A stretch of 64,000 bases of DNA from Firm-08 sp045546995 (GTDB lineage: Bacteria; Bacillota; Clostridia; Oscillospirales; QAKW01): contig JAZQDW010000055.1 of the NCBI GenBank assembly GCA_045546995.1, positions 62,001-126,000 on the forward strand, given 5' to 3'. Position numbers and translations under genes: made by a program. Of this stretch, positions 16,462 through 25,332 are shown piece by piece; position 1 is the stretch's first letter; each line of letters begins with the position of its first letter. The notes beneath the pieces are model-generated. The model was given only the letters and a program-made list of their open reading frames with translations, ran no database searches and was not told the origin of the DNA.

Positions 16462-19002
16462 ATGCAAAGAGGAAGAAAAATCGTGGCACTGACGCTTGCT
16501 GTTTTGTTGGTGCTGTCCGCAATGTCCTGCTTCGCTTTTGCGGCACCGGTGTATTCTGTGTTGCCGGAGGGCTATATGGTTGTCGACGCCGATTGGACCG
16601 GCTTAGATATGCAGGAAGCATTTGATTATGAACTGGGCGGCGAACTGTATCGGCTCGAGTATGGCGTTACCGCTTTCTCGTCTGTTGAAGCTGCGTCTGC
16701 TGCTTGGATGCCTGCCGGTCTGGAAAAGACCATTGTTTTAACGCCCGGCACATATGGCACGGCCATGAATCTTACAAGCGATGTTAACCTGTCCGGTCCC
16801 TATTTTGGTAAAAATCCCAATAATAACCCCCATCTGGATGATTATGATCCTTCTTTGGCTGATTGGGCATTGAAGAATGACAGAAGCATCGATCCTGAAA
16901 AAGAAGCTGTCTTTACTGCTGATATTTTGATCGGTACCGGCTGTAACAACGTTACCATCGATGGTATTGCCTTTACCGGCGCCGGCAGAATCAAGGATAC
17001 TGCACGTGCGGCTGAAAAGATCATCGTTAACTATACTTTTAAGAATTTGTATTTTGAAAATAGCTCTTGTGATTCCTATTTTCTTATGAATTCCAACGTG
17101 ATCAACCGTTATATCACGATTGACTCTATTCGTGCAGTTAACAATAGTACGATTTCCAGATTTCACAACACCAAAGCTGAAGAACTTACTTTAAAGAACA
17201 GCTATGCTAAGGATATGAATGCCGGCGCTGATAAGAGTACTAACAGCGTTATGGAGTATCTTGGCGGTATCACCCCTGAAAATTGTATCTCTTTTGATAA
17301 GAGATTGGTTCGTAGATATCAATACAATCATTTTGAAAACTTTGGCGGCATCAATACCATCAACTTTGCTGCTCGTGAATCCGGTGTCAACGGCATTCAG
17401 CAACGCCATCGTGTAATTATTGAGTTGATTGGCAATGAATTTGTTGACGTTGCAACTGCTACCGGCAACAGAGTAATTCAGGATCAGATTTCTTATCACA
17501 ATCAAGAGTTTATTTGTAAAGACAATCTCTTTATGCTGACCAGTGGTGATGGTACCCCCGCGTTTGGTACTTATTATGACGGCGTTGGCGGTACTCCTTC
17601 TTTTACTCATATGGAGATCAGTGGAAACCGTTTTGATGGATACAAAACGCCGTTTTCCAGCAGTTCCTCCTATCCGTATTATTTCGATTCCACTAACGTA
17701 GCCACCAACAAGGGCGCATCTGTTTCTATTGCTACCGGTAGCGCTATTTTGAAAGATCTCGGTCCCAATATGATTACCGAGTGGAAAGATGCGGATATTA
17801 TTCGTAATGATACAAAAAGAAAGATTTATATTTATCCCTCTGCTGTAGATGTTTCCAATGGTTTCTATAACTTTGATTTTGATACAATTGCATTGACTGA
17901 AAGCGGTGTTGCTCTTAAGGCGTATACTGACAGCTCACGTGCTACCGAAATCAACAGAATTGCACTAAACAAAGAGGATACTATTACACAGGCTTTTGTT
18001 CGCGCTACAAAGGGATCTTCTTATGAGGATTATGAAGTAATTATCTTTGCTTTTCCTCCTACTGATATTATAGATACTTCCGGTTCTGACGATTGCAAGT
18101 TGCATTTGTTTGGCGTTCCCGGCGCAAACAAGGTTGACTTTGTTGACGGCGCTTACTATGTTGAGATGCCCGAAAACACCAATGCTATCAAGCCCAGTGT
18201 TAACGTTGATGAGGAAGCTTCCTATAAGTTCTATCTGGATGCCGATTGCAAGCTTGAAGCAAGCAACACCGATACCGTAAAACTGTATGCTAAAGATAAT
18301 ATTTTCTACATTCAGGTAACTGCTGAAAATGGAACGCTCTCTGATCCGATTCCCGTAATTGTTACCTCCGTCAGAAAAGCGGTACAGTATTCTGATGCTG
18401 CTTCTGTTCCCGCGTACGCACGCAAGGCTGTTAATTATCTTAATAACGAAGGTTTTGGTGTATTTGTCGGCGACCAGAACAAAAAGCTCAATCCTCGCGC
18501 TAATATTAACAGATATGAGCTCGCCAAGGTTATCGTTACTTTGTGCGGTATTAACGTTGAGATGGCTGAGAGTGTTAAGCTGAACGAGATTTATGATGAC
18601 TTTTTCGATATGCAGAAAGAAGCTCCTTGGGCATTGCCTTACATTCGTGCAGCCACGGCTGTCGGTTTGATTCAGGGTGTTTCCGACAAAAACGATCTCA
18701 ATTTTGCCGGCTCTGCCAGCACCACCAGAGAGCAGTTTACTGCTGTGTTCATGCGTAGCGTCGCTATGAATGAAGGTACGACCGTAAACGCTTTGTATAA
18801 GAAGAATGCTAAAGAGATCGATAATGCGTTCAGCAAGAAATACAGTGATGAAGCCAAGATCAGTTCCTGGGCATTGAAATCTATTAAGCTTGCGAACTAT
18901 CACAAGATCATTCAGGGCGACGGTAAGAATTTCAATCCTTTGGCCAAGATTATTCGTGCTGACGTTGCAGTGATCGTTTATAATCATTCTCTGCAAAAAT
19001 AA
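16462..19002 (+). CDS. Secreted SLH-domain protein with beta-helix-like region
   Basis: An 846-residue surface protein. It has a Sec signal peptide (MQRGRKIVALTLAV..., cleavage probably after AFA near residue 28), a central 450 residues with repeated N-rich strands (for example VTIDGIAFTG, YFENSSCDSY, MEISGNRFDGY) that look like a right-handed parallel beta-helix as in pectate-lyase-like proteins, and a C-terminal 200 residues with three SLH repeats (NRYELAKVIV; TTREQFTAVFM; IRADVAVIVY). The SLH region should hold it to secondary cell-wall polymer. The enzyme activity, if any, is unknown. ATG 16462 follows GAGGAGGAAACACA. It has its own promoter and terminator. Confidence 0.82.
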   Translation: MQRGRKIVALTLAVLLVLSAMSCFAFAAPVYSVLPEGYMVVDADWTGLDMQEAFDYELGGELYRLEYGVTAFSSVEAASAAWMPAGLEKTIVLTPGTYGTAMNLTSDVNLSGPYFGKNPNNNPHLDDYDPSLADWALKNDRSIDPEKEAVFTADILIGTGCNNVTIDGIAFTGAGRIKDTARAAEKIIVNYTFKNLYFENSSCDSYFLMNSNVINRYITIDSIRAVNNSTISRFHNTKAEELTLKNSYAKDMNAGADKSTNSVMEYLGGITPENCISFDKRLVRRYQYNHFENFGGINTINFAARESGVNGIQQRHRVIIELIGNEFVDVATATGNRVIQDQISYHNQEFICKDNLFMLTSGDGTPAFGTYYDGVGGTPSFTHMEISGNRFDGYKTPFSSSSSYPYYFDSTNVATNKGASVSIATGSAILKDLGPNMITEWKDADIIRNDTKRKIYIYPSAVDVSNGFYNFDFDTIALTESGVALKAYTDSSRATEINRIALNKEDTITQAFVRATKGSSYEDYEVIIFAFPPTDIIDTSGSDDCKLHLFGVPGANKVDFVDGAYYVEMPENTNAIKPSVNVDEEASYKFYLDADCKLEASNTDTVKLYAKDNIFYIQVTAENGTLSDPIPVIVTSVRKAVQYSDAASVPAYARKAVNYLNNEGFGVFVGDQNKKLNPRANINRYELAKVIVTLCGINVEMAESVKLNEIYDDFFDMQKEAPWALPYIRAATAVGLIQGVSDKNDLNFAGSASTTREQFTAVFMRSVAMNEGTTVNALYKKNAKEIDNAFSKKYSDEAKISSWALKSIKLANYHKIIQGDGKNFNPLAKIIRADVAVIVYNHSLQK

Positions 19003-19014
19003 CGTTTTATGAAA

Positions 19015-19042
19015 TGAGGCGGTGTAACACCGCCTCATTTTT
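19015..19042 (+). terminator. Terminator of the SLH beta-helix protein
   Basis: GAGGCGGTG/CACCGCCTC stem (19016-19024 with 19028-19036), loop TAA, followed by ATTTTTAT. Confidence 0.85.
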
Positions 19043-19074
19043 ATAAAAAAACATATATTTTTTTAAAAAAGCAC

Positions 19075-19103
19075 TTGACTTTTTGAGGTGCGCTTGCTAT
19101 AAT
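19075..19103 (+). promoter_or_regulatory. Promoter of the two tRNA-Leu genes
   Basis: TTGACT (19075-19080), 17-bp spacer, TATAAT (19098-19103). Confidence 0.8.
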
Positions 19104-19133
19104 AAATCCTGCGCTGATGAGCAGCGTGGATGT

Positions 19134-19220
19134 GCAGACGTGGTGAAATTGGCATACACGCTACTTTGAGGTGGTAGTTCCAGCGATGGAGTGCGGGTTC
19201 AAGTCCCGCCGTCTGCACCA
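19134..19220 (+). tRNA. tRNA-Leu (GAG)
   Basis: Class II tRNA. Acceptor GCAGACG/CGTCTGC, discriminator A, encoded CCA. Anticodon loop TTGAGGT gives GAG, reading CUC and CUU. Seven nt before a second tRNA-Leu. Confidence 0.95.
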
Positions 19221-19227
19221 TACATAT

Positions 19228-19315
19228 GCGGGTATGGCGGAATTGGCAGACGCGCTAGATTCAGGTTCTAGTCGGAATTGCTCCGGTGGAGGTTCAAGTC
19301 CTCTTACCCGCACCA
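19228..19315 (+). tRNA. tRNA-Leu (CAG)
   Basis: Class II tRNA. Acceptor GCGGGTA/TACCCGC, discriminator A, encoded CCA. Anticodon loop TTCAGGT gives CAG, reading CUG. Cotranscribed with the preceding tRNA-Leu. Confidence 0.95.
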
Positions 19316-19350
19316 AGAGTCGAAGCAAACGCTTCGGCTCTTTTTCTTTT
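19316..19350 (+). terminator. Terminator after the tRNA-Leu pair
   Basis: Stem AGAGTCGAAGC/GCTTCGGCTCT (19316-19326 with 19331-19341, one G-T pair), loop AAAC, followed by TTTTCTTTT. Confidence 0.85.
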
Positions 19351-19403
19351 CAGTTATATTGATGGATATATACTTATGATAATATATCTAAGAGGAGAAC
19401 ACT

Positions 19404-20243
19404 ATGTATAAAATCATTGACAAAAAGCAACTTAATCCCACGGTGGTTCAAATGACTATTTCGGCTCCTTTGATCGCAAAAAAAGCGTTACCGGGGCAGT
19501 TTATTATTTTGCGCACTGATTCGGAAGGTGAACGGATACCGCTTACCATTGCCGATTATGACGGTGAGCAAGGGACGGTAACGATTATTTTTCAAATTGC
19601 CGGCGCAACTACTCGCAAATTAGCTGAAATGGTCGCTGGAGATTTCTTGGCTGATTTTGTCGGACCGCTTGGAAAACCTACGGAAACGAAGGGCCTTAAA
19701 AAGGTGGCTGTCGTTGGCGGTGGTGTTGGTTGCGCAATCGCATTTCCTGTTGCCAAGAAGATGCATCAGCAGGGAATCTGTGTTCATACGATTGTCGGTT
19801 TCAGAACGGCTGATCTGGTTATTTTGGAAAACGAGTTTTTACAAAACAGCGATAAAATGGTGCTGATGACTGATGATGGGTCGGCCGGTGAAGAAGGTTT
19901 TGTTACGGACGCGCTTCGCGCTTTGATTGAAAGCGGCGAAGAATATGATGAGGTTATTGCAATCGGTCCGCTTCCAATGATGAAATTTGTGTCGCTATTG
20001 ACAAAGGAATATGGCATTAAAACGGTGGTCTCGATGAATCCGATTATGATCGATGGAACCGGTATGTGCGGTGGTTGTAGGTTAACCGTTGGTGGCGAAA
20101 CCAAATTTGCCTGTGTAGACGGCCCCGAATTTGATGGTCATTTGGTTGATTTTGACGAGGCTATGATGCGGTCTACGCTGTATGCTGATTTTGAAAGAAA
20201 GGCACATGACGATGCCTGCAACTTATTTAAGGGGGCGAAATGA
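19404..20243 (+). CDS. nfnA: NfnA-type FAD/NAD(H)-binding ferredoxin-NADP oxidoreductase subunit
   Basis: A 279-residue flavoprotein of the ferredoxin reductase superfamily, matching the small subunit of electron-bifurcating NADH-dependent ferredoxin:NADP oxidoreductase. RIPLTIADYD is the FAD-binding strand, VAVVGGGVGCA is the nucleotide-binding loop, and the C-terminal DGTGMCGGCRLTVGG...FACVDGPEF carries the [2Fe-2S] ligands (Asp/three Cys). It is directly followed, 1 nt later, by its partner nfnB. The same subunit type is also seen in sulfide dehydrogenase and dihydroorotate dehydrogenase electron-transfer chains, but the partner favours NfnA. ATG 19404 follows GAGGAG. Confidence 0.88.
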   Translation: MYKIIDKKQLNPTVVQMTISAPLIAKKALPGQFIILRTDSEGERIPLTIADYDGEQGTVTIIFQIAGATTRKLAEMVAGDFLADFVGPLGKPTETKGLKKVAVVGGGVGCAIAFPVAKKMHQQGICVHTIVGFRTADLVILENEFLQNSDKMVLMTDDGSAGEEGFVTDALRALIESGEEYDEVIAIGPLPMMKFVSLLTKEYGIKTVVSMNPIMIDGTGMCGGCRLTVGGETKFACVDGPEFDGHLVDFDEAMMRSTLYADFERKAHDDACNLFKGAK

Positions 20244-20244
20244 T

Positions 20245-21633
20245 ATGCCAAATATGTCTTTGCAAAAAAATCCCATGCCCTCCCAAGACCCTTTGATTCG
20301 AAATGGTAATTTTGAAGAGGTTGCGCTGGGCTATACCGAAGAACAGGCGATCGATGAAGCGGCGCGATGTCTGCGTTGTAAAAACAAGCCGTGTGTCGGC
20401 GGCTGCCCTGTATCTATCAATATACCCGAATTTATTGCTAAAATCGTTGAAAAGGATTTTGAAGGTGCGTATCGTGTCATTCAGCAGGCTTCGTCATTGC
20501 CGGCGGTTTGCGGACGTGTTTGCCCGCAGGAATCACAATGTGAAAAATTTTGTGTGCGTGGCGTAAAAGGTGAGCCTGTGGCGATCGGCCGATTAGAGCG
20601 TTTTGTGGCAGATTGGCATAATCAAAATTGCTCCGCATCTTTTGAAAAACCGGAATCAACCGGTCATAAGGTCGCCGTAATCGGTTCCGGTCCTGCCGGG
20701 TTGACCTGTGCCGGTGATCTGGCAAAAATGGGCTATGACGTGACTATTTTTGAGGCATTGCATTGTGCAGGCGGCGTGTTGGTTTACGGTATTCCTGAAT
20801 TTAGACTGCCGAAAAAAATAGTCAAAAAAGAAATTGACAATTTAAAACAGTTGGGTGTTCAAATTGAAACGAACATGGTTATTGGCCGGGTTTTGTCAAT
20901 TGACGATCTGTTCGCATTGGGCTTTGAGGCTGTTTTTATTGGCAGTGGCGCCGGATTACCGAAATTTATGCGAATTCCGGGCGAGAATTTAAAGGGTGTG
21001 TATTCTGCCAATGAGTTTTTAACCCGTGTGAATTTGATGAAAGCTTATGACGAAAACAGTGCAACCCCAATTCAGAAGGCAAAAAAAGTGGTTGTTATCG
21101 GTGGCGGCAACGTTGCTATGGATGCCGCGCGTTGCGCCAAACGTTTAGGCGCTGATGAGGTTTCTATCGTATATCGCCGTTCTTTTGCAGAGCTGCCGGC
21201 CAGAGTGGAAGAGGTGGAGCACGCAAAGGAGGAATTGATCGACTTTAAGCTGTTGAACAACCCTGTTCGTATTTTGGGCGACGAAAACGGAAACGTATGC
21301 GGTATTGAATGCGTCAAAATGGAGCTCGGTGCGCCCGACGCTTCCGGTAGACGCAGACCCGTTGCCGTGAACGGATCTGAATTTGTAATTGATTGCGACT
21401 GTGTGATCGTATCTATTGGTACTTCTCCCAATCCGTTGATTAAATCTACTACTGCCGGACTAGAAACTGAATGTTGGGGTGGAATTGTGGCTGATGAAAC
21501 GACGGGACAGACCAGTCGTGAAGGTGTTTTTGCCGGCGGTGATGCCGTCACCGGCGCCGCCACTGTTATTTTGGCAATGGGAGCCGGAAAAAATGCCGCC
21601 GCTGCCATTCACCGATATATTTCAAACAAATAG
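20245..21633 (+). CDS. nfnB: NfnB-type oxidoreductase (glutamate synthase small chain-like)
   Basis: A 462-residue iron-sulfur flavoprotein. The N-terminal domain has two Cys clusters for [4Fe-4S] (CLRCKNKPCVGGCPV and CGRVCPQESQCEKFC), followed by an FAD loop GSGPAGLTCAG and an NADP loop IGGGNVAMDAAR, and a C-terminal FAD segment FAGGDAVTGAAT. With NfnA it should bifurcate electrons between NADH, NADPH and ferredoxin, linking catabolic ferredoxin to biosynthetic NADPH. No GltB large subunit is nearby, so this is not a standard glutamate synthase. ATG 20245 lies 8 nt after GGGGGCG and 1 nt after the nfnA stop, so an upstream in-frame TTG is rejected. Confidence 0.88.
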   Translation: MPNMSLQKNPMPSQDPLIRNGNFEEVALGYTEEQAIDEAARCLRCKNKPCVGGCPVSINIPEFIAKIVEKDFEGAYRVIQQASSLPAVCGRVCPQESQCEKFCVRGVKGEPVAIGRLERFVADWHNQNCSASFEKPESTGHKVAVIGSGPAGLTCAGDLAKMGYDVTIFEALHCAGGVLVYGIPEFRLPKKIVKKEIDNLKQLGVQIETNMVIGRVLSIDDLFALGFEAVFIGSGAGLPKFMRIPGENLKGVYSANEFLTRVNLMKAYDENSATPIQKAKKVVVIGGGNVAMDAARCAKRLGADEVSIVYRRSFAELPARVEEVEHAKEELIDFKLLNNPVRILGDENGNVCGIECVKMELGAPDASGRRRPVAVNGSEFVIDCDCVIVSIGTSPNPLIKSTTAGLETECWGGIVADETTGQTSREGVFAGGDAVTGAATVILAMGAGKNAAAAIHRYISNK

Positions 21634-21665
21634 AAAAAAGAGCAATCCTATGATTGCTCTTTTTT
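21634..21665. terminator. Bidirectional terminator between nfnB and the RluA-type gene
   Basis: 14-bp stem AAAAAAGAGCAATC/GATTGCTCTTTTTT (21634-21647 with 21652-21665), loop CTAT. It reaches the stop codon of the convergent gene. Confidence 0.88.
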
Positions 21666-22611
21666 AAATGTCGTTTTTAAAATAAACGTTCTCGATTTCA
21701 AAGCAGTGTTGGTTAAGATAACTGAGCGGTGAATCCTCATCTTGGATCGCAAATTGCAGTTTGTATGCATACAGCGCCTGAAAACGATATGGAAGCTGTT
21801 GATTTTGCGCATTGGTACCGTATTTTGTGTCTCCGACCAACGGGTGGCCGATGTGTGAAAGATGGGCGCGAATTTGATGTGTTCGACCGGTAAACAATTC
21901 CACTTCCAATAAACTGAGATTTTTACCGGTTTTGATTACGCGATATCCGGTTTTGATGGTCTTCCGGTCGGGCGCCGGTGTGTTATAAATATAGACTTGA
22001 TTTTTATTGCTGTCTTTTTTATGATATGCTGTCAAAATATCTTTGTTTTTTGGCATCTTTCCGTGCACGAGCGCCAGATAATACTTTTTGATTTCTCTGT
22101 TCTTTATGATGTCGTACATTTCGCGGGAGGCTATAGCGTTTTTTGCGGCGATTACGATGCCGCCTGTATTCTTGTCTATTCTGTTGCAAAGCGCCGGAAC
22201 AAATGAATTTTCGTTTTCCGGGTTGTATTCTTTTTTGCTGTATAGATACGCAAGAATATAATTGATCAGCGTATGTAACTGTTCATTACTGTCTTCGTGA
22301 ACAAGAATACCCGGTTTTTTGTTGATAAGAATAATGTTTTCGTCTTCATATATAATATCCAGATCGTATTTGTCGTTGAGCTTTAAAAACAATGGGGTGT
22401 CATCTGCAAAAAACTCATCATTAATATATAAAGTAACTATGTCATTTTCTTGCAAACGGTAGGAAATTTCGTGTTTCTTTCCATTTACTTTAATGGCCTT
22501 TTTTCGCAAGTATTTATAGAGCAACGCGCCGCTTAAATTTGTGGTTATCTTCGATACAAATTTGTCAAGGCGCTGACCTGCGTCATTTTTTGAAATAATA
22601 AACTCTTTCAT
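21664..22611 (-). CDS. RluA-family 23S rRNA pseudouridine synthase
   Basis: A 315-residue enzyme that converts uridines of rRNA to pseudouridine. Residues about 1-70 form an S4 RNA-binding domain (QRLDKFVSK...VNGKKHEISYRLQENDIV), followed by the RluA catalytic domain. The catalytic Asp is in CNRIDKNTGG, where the usual sequence is HRLDRxTSG. ELFTGRTHQIRAHL and GHPLVGDTKYG are also present. It could be RluC-, RluD- or YhcT-like; the rRNA site cannot be told. Monocistronic on the minus strand. Confidence 0.9.
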   Translation of the reverse strand: MKEFIISKNDAGQRLDKFVSKITTNLSGALLYKYLRKKAIKVNGKKHEISYRLQENDIVTLYINDEFFADDTPLFLKLNDKYDLDIIYEDENIILINKKPGILVHEDSNEQLHTLINYILAYLYSKKEYNPENENSFVPALCNRIDKNTGGIVIAAKNAIASREMYDIIKNREIKKYYLALVHGKMPKNKDILTAYHKKDSNKNQVYIYNTPAPDRKTIKTGYRVIKTGKNLSLLEVELFTGRTHQIRAHLSHIGHPLVGDTKYGTNAQNQQLPYRFQALYAYKLQFAIQDEDSPLSYLNQHCFEIENVYFKNDI

Positions 22612-22651
22612 TCGATGCCTTTCTCAAAGTTTGTTCCTAATCTGCAATTAT

Positions 22652-22681
22652 AGTATATACTTTTTTCTGTGCGCTCGTCAA
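22652..22681 (-). promoter_or_regulatory. Promoter of the RluA-type gene
   Basis: Minus strand TTGACG (22681-22676), 18-bp spacer, TATACT (22657-22652). Confidence 0.6.
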
Positions 22682-22694
22682 TGATTTTTATAAA

Positions 22695-22723
22695 TTGACA
22701 ATTTATTTGTATTTATATATAAT
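22695..22723 (+). promoter_or_regulatory. Promoter of radC-dgt-ung
   Basis: Consensus TTGACA (22695-22700), 17-bp spacer, consensus TATAAT (22718-22723). Leader of about 12 nt, so GTG 22736 is unlikely as a start. Confidence 0.85.
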
Positions 22724-22741
22724 TTAGTAGGAGGTGTGCGT

Positions 22742-23431
22742 ATGAAAGAACAACATTTACATACCGGCCATCGGTCACGTTTGAAATCAAAATTTCAACG
22801 CGTTGGTCTGGATGGTTTCGAAGATCACGAGGTACTTGAATTTTTGCTGACTTTTGCCATTCCGCAACGTGACGTAAATCCCTTGGCACATCAATTGATT
22901 AAGGAATTTGGGTCACTTAATGCTGTTTTGGAGGCAAAAGCATCTGATTTGGTAAACGTATCCGGCGTTGGACAACATGCTGCTTCTTTGCTGACTTTGA
23001 TACCGCAGCTGGCAAAACGCTATTTGGATAATCCTGCTCGCTTGAACAGTATTTCGTTGGCTCACTCGGAAGACAGAAAAGAGTATTTTATTCCTAAGTT
23101 CGTCGGTGCCACCGAGGAGCAAATGTATGCGGCATTTTTGAATAAAAACTGGGAAGTTATATCCTGTGAGATGATTTGCAAAGGCTCGGTGGATGCTTTG
23201 AGAGTTGAGGTTAGAAATCTGTTGGATGCCGCTATGCGTCGGCGTGCCGCTGTTGTGATTCTTGCGCATAATCATTTTGCGCATCCCGAACCGTCAACTG
23301 AAGACGTGCTGACCACACAATCTGTATCTAAAAAACTGGCAGCTTGCGGTATTGTTCTTGCAGACCATATCGTTGTGTGCGGTAAACAGGCCACATCAAT
23401 GTCGGCGACAGGACAGATTCGCCATGTTTGA
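22742..23431 (+). CDS. radC: RadC family (UPF0758) JAB-domain protein
   Basis: A 229-residue protein with an N-terminal helix-hairpin-helix region (VNVSGVG) and a C-terminal JAB/MPN domain. The metal-binding motif is HNHFAHPEPSTED, where most RadC proteins have HNHPSG-PxPSxxD, and DHIVVCG follows. The original link to DNA repair is doubtful; its biochemical role is not established. ATG 22742 is 7 nt after GGAGG. It overlaps dgt by 8 nt, giving a radC-dgt-ung operon concerned with DNA or nucleotide maintenance. Confidence 0.9.
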   Translation: MKEQHLHTGHRSRLKSKFQRVGLDGFEDHEVLEFLLTFAIPQRDVNPLAHQLIKEFGSLNAVLEAKASDLVNVSGVGQHAASLLTLIPQLAKRYLDNPARLNSISLAHSEDRKEYFIPKFVGATEEQMYAAFLNKNWEVISCEMICKGSVDALRVEVRNLLDAAMRRRAAVVILAHNHFAHPEPSTEDVLTTQSVSKKLAACGIVLADHIVVCGKQATSMSATGQIRHV

Positions 23432-24626
23432 CAGTAAGCTTAGATTTGATAAACTCGATCCGGCGCTGATTGCGCTAATTGAGGAAGATCGGCGAAACGG
23501 CACTTTGCCGCAATTTGCATTTTCCGACGCTGCGGCGGTGCGACGAAATGATATGGAACGCGACCGTGCAACGTTGTGGCGTCCCACCTTTGTGCGTGAT
23601 TGCGAAAAAATTATGCATAGTGATTATTTTGATCGTTATGCTGACAAAACACAGGTTTTTTCGTTTTCCAAAAACGATGATATTACCCGCCGGGCGCAAC
23701 ACGTACAGCTGGTGTCACGTATCGCCAGAAATATCGGCAAAGTGCTGAATTTGAATCTTGATTTGATAGAAGCCATTGCTTTGGGACATGATATTGGTCA
23801 CACACCCTTTGGTCACGCAGGGGAGCGAATGCTGGATCAATTATTTGGTGAATTCGCCGGAAAGAGTTTTCAGCATAACGTTCATAGCGTTCGGGTGCTG
23901 GATTCGTTGATTCCGTATAATCTTACTTTACAGACGTTAAATGGTATTTTGAGCCATAACGGTGAACTGGAGCTGGCTGAATATCGACCGGTACCAATGC
24001 GCTCTTTTGACGAACTGGATGATGCGATGTCATCCTGCTATGAGGATAAGCAAAATAATCTTAAGATGATCCCGTCAACCCTGGAGGGTTGTGTGGTACG
24101 CATTTGTGATATTATTGCATATTTAGGTAAGGACCGTCAGGATGCAATGATCGTTGGTTTGATAACTGCGGACACGCCTTTTCCCGAATGTCTTATAGGT
24201 AAAACAAATGCGGAAATAATTAACAATTTGACGGTTAATATTATTAAAAATAGTTACGGAAAGCCTTATATAAAACTTGATCCGGAATATTTTGAAGCGC
24301 TTTCCTCTGCCAAAAAAGCCAATTATGAGCTGATTTATCAACGGGATGATCATGTTTATGATGATACCATCCGACCGATGATGAGGCAGATTTATGAACG
24401 TCTGCGGCGAGATCTGACGGAAGGGAATACCGCGTCGATGATCTATGCCCATCACATTGATTATATCAATGAAAAGTTTTACCGTACTGAGCCTTATGAG
24501 GACACACCGGTCGACCAAATCGTTGTTGATTATATTGCCAGTATGACGGACGATTATTTTTTGGAGTTGTATAATTATTTATTTCCTAAGAGTAGATTGA
24601 AAGTAGAATATAAAGGATATTTTTAA
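23424..24626 (+). CDS. dgt: Deoxyguanosinetriphosphate triphosphohydrolase
   Basis: HD-domain dNTPase of 400 residues that cleaves dGTP (or other dNTPs) to deoxynucleoside and triphosphate, controlling dNTP pools. The HD motif is ALGHDIGHTPFGHAGE with the paired Asp later in the protein (CDIIAYLGKD). The N-terminal region FVRDCEKIMHSDYFDRYADKTQVF matches the family. ATG 23424 overlaps the radC stop by 8 nt; ung follows after 2 nt. Confidence 0.92.
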   Translation: MFDSKLRFDKLDPALIALIEEDRRNGTLPQFAFSDAAAVRRNDMERDRATLWRPTFVRDCEKIMHSDYFDRYADKTQVFSFSKNDDITRRAQHVQLVSRIARNIGKVLNLNLDLIEAIALGHDIGHTPFGHAGERMLDQLFGEFAGKSFQHNVHSVRVLDSLIPYNLTLQTLNGILSHNGELELAEYRPVPMRSFDELDDAMSSCYEDKQNNLKMIPSTLEGCVVRICDIIAYLGKDRQDAMIVGLITADTPFPECLIGKTNAEIINNLTVNIIKNSYGKPYIKLDPEYFEALSSAKKANYELIYQRDDHVYDDTIRPMMRQIYERLRRDLTEGNTASMIYAHHIDYINEKFYRTEPYEDTPVDQIVVDYIASMTDDYFLELYNYLFPKSRLKVEYKGYF

Positions 24627-24628
24627 GT

Positions 24629-25297
24629 ATGGTTGTTTTTGGAAATGATTGGGATAGCGTGCTTGCCGGTGAATTTGATAAGCCATATTATCTTGCATTG
24701 CGCTCTTTTTTAAAAAAGGAGTACAAAACTCAGGTGATTTATCCGGGTATGTACGATATTTTTAACGCACTTAAAACTACGTCATATCAAAATGTAAAGG
24801 TGGTAATTCTGGGACAAGACCCATATCACGGACCGGGGCAGGCGCATGGAATGTGCTTTTCGGTCAAAAAAGGAATTCAGCCGCCACCATCCTTGAAAAA
24901 CATATTTAAAGAGATGATGGACGACGTGAATATTCCTATGCCGGCGCACGGACAACTGACCCATTGGGCGGAACAAGGCGTATTGCTGCTTAATACGGTT
25001 TTAACCGTCCGTGAGGGGCAACCTAACAGCCATAAAGGAAAAGGCTGGGAAGAATTTACAGATCGAGTGATCGAGACGATTAATCAAAAAGAAACGCCTG
25101 TTATCTTTATGTTATGGGGCGCAAATGCCAGAGCAAAGTCGGCATTGATCACCAATACGCATCATATTTTGTTGCAGGCTGCGCACCCCAGTCCGCTTTC
25201 TGCGCACAACGGTTTTTTTGGGTGTAAGCATTTTTCAAAGGCAAATGAACTTTTATCAAAAAGCGGACAGACGCCAATTGATTGGCGAGTGTTGTAA
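24629..25297 (+). CDS. ung: Uracil-DNA glycosylase, family 1
   Basis: Base-excision repair enzyme of 222 residues that removes uracil from DNA. The water-activating loop GQDPYHGPGQAHG and the minor-groove loop HPSPLSAH are intact, as is LLNTVLTV. Third gene of the radC-dgt-ung operon, 2 nt after dgt, closed by a terminator. Confidence 0.97.
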   Translation: MVVFGNDWDSVLAGEFDKPYYLALRSFLKKEYKTQVIYPGMYDIFNALKTTSYQNVKVVILGQDPYHGPGQAHGMCFSVKKGIQPPPSLKNIFKEMMDDVNIPMPAHGQLTHWAEQGVLLLNTVLTVREGQPNSHKGKGWEEFTDRVIETINQKETPVIFMLWGANARAKSALITNTHHILLQAAHPSPLSAHNGFFGCKHFSKANELLSKSGQTPIDWRVL

Positions 25298-25301
25298 ACG
25301 T

Positions 25302-25332
25302 AAAAAAGGACACCCAAGGTGTCCTTTTTTTA
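25302..25332. terminator. Bidirectional terminator between ung and the VanY-like gene
   Basis: 13-bp stem AAAAAAGGACACC/GGTGTCCTTTTTT (25302-25314 with 25318-25330), loop CAA. Confidence 0.88.

Noticed and set aside
17965..19038. 357-codon open frame on the minus strand
   Set aside because: Antisense to the SLH protein and reaching into its terminator hairpin.
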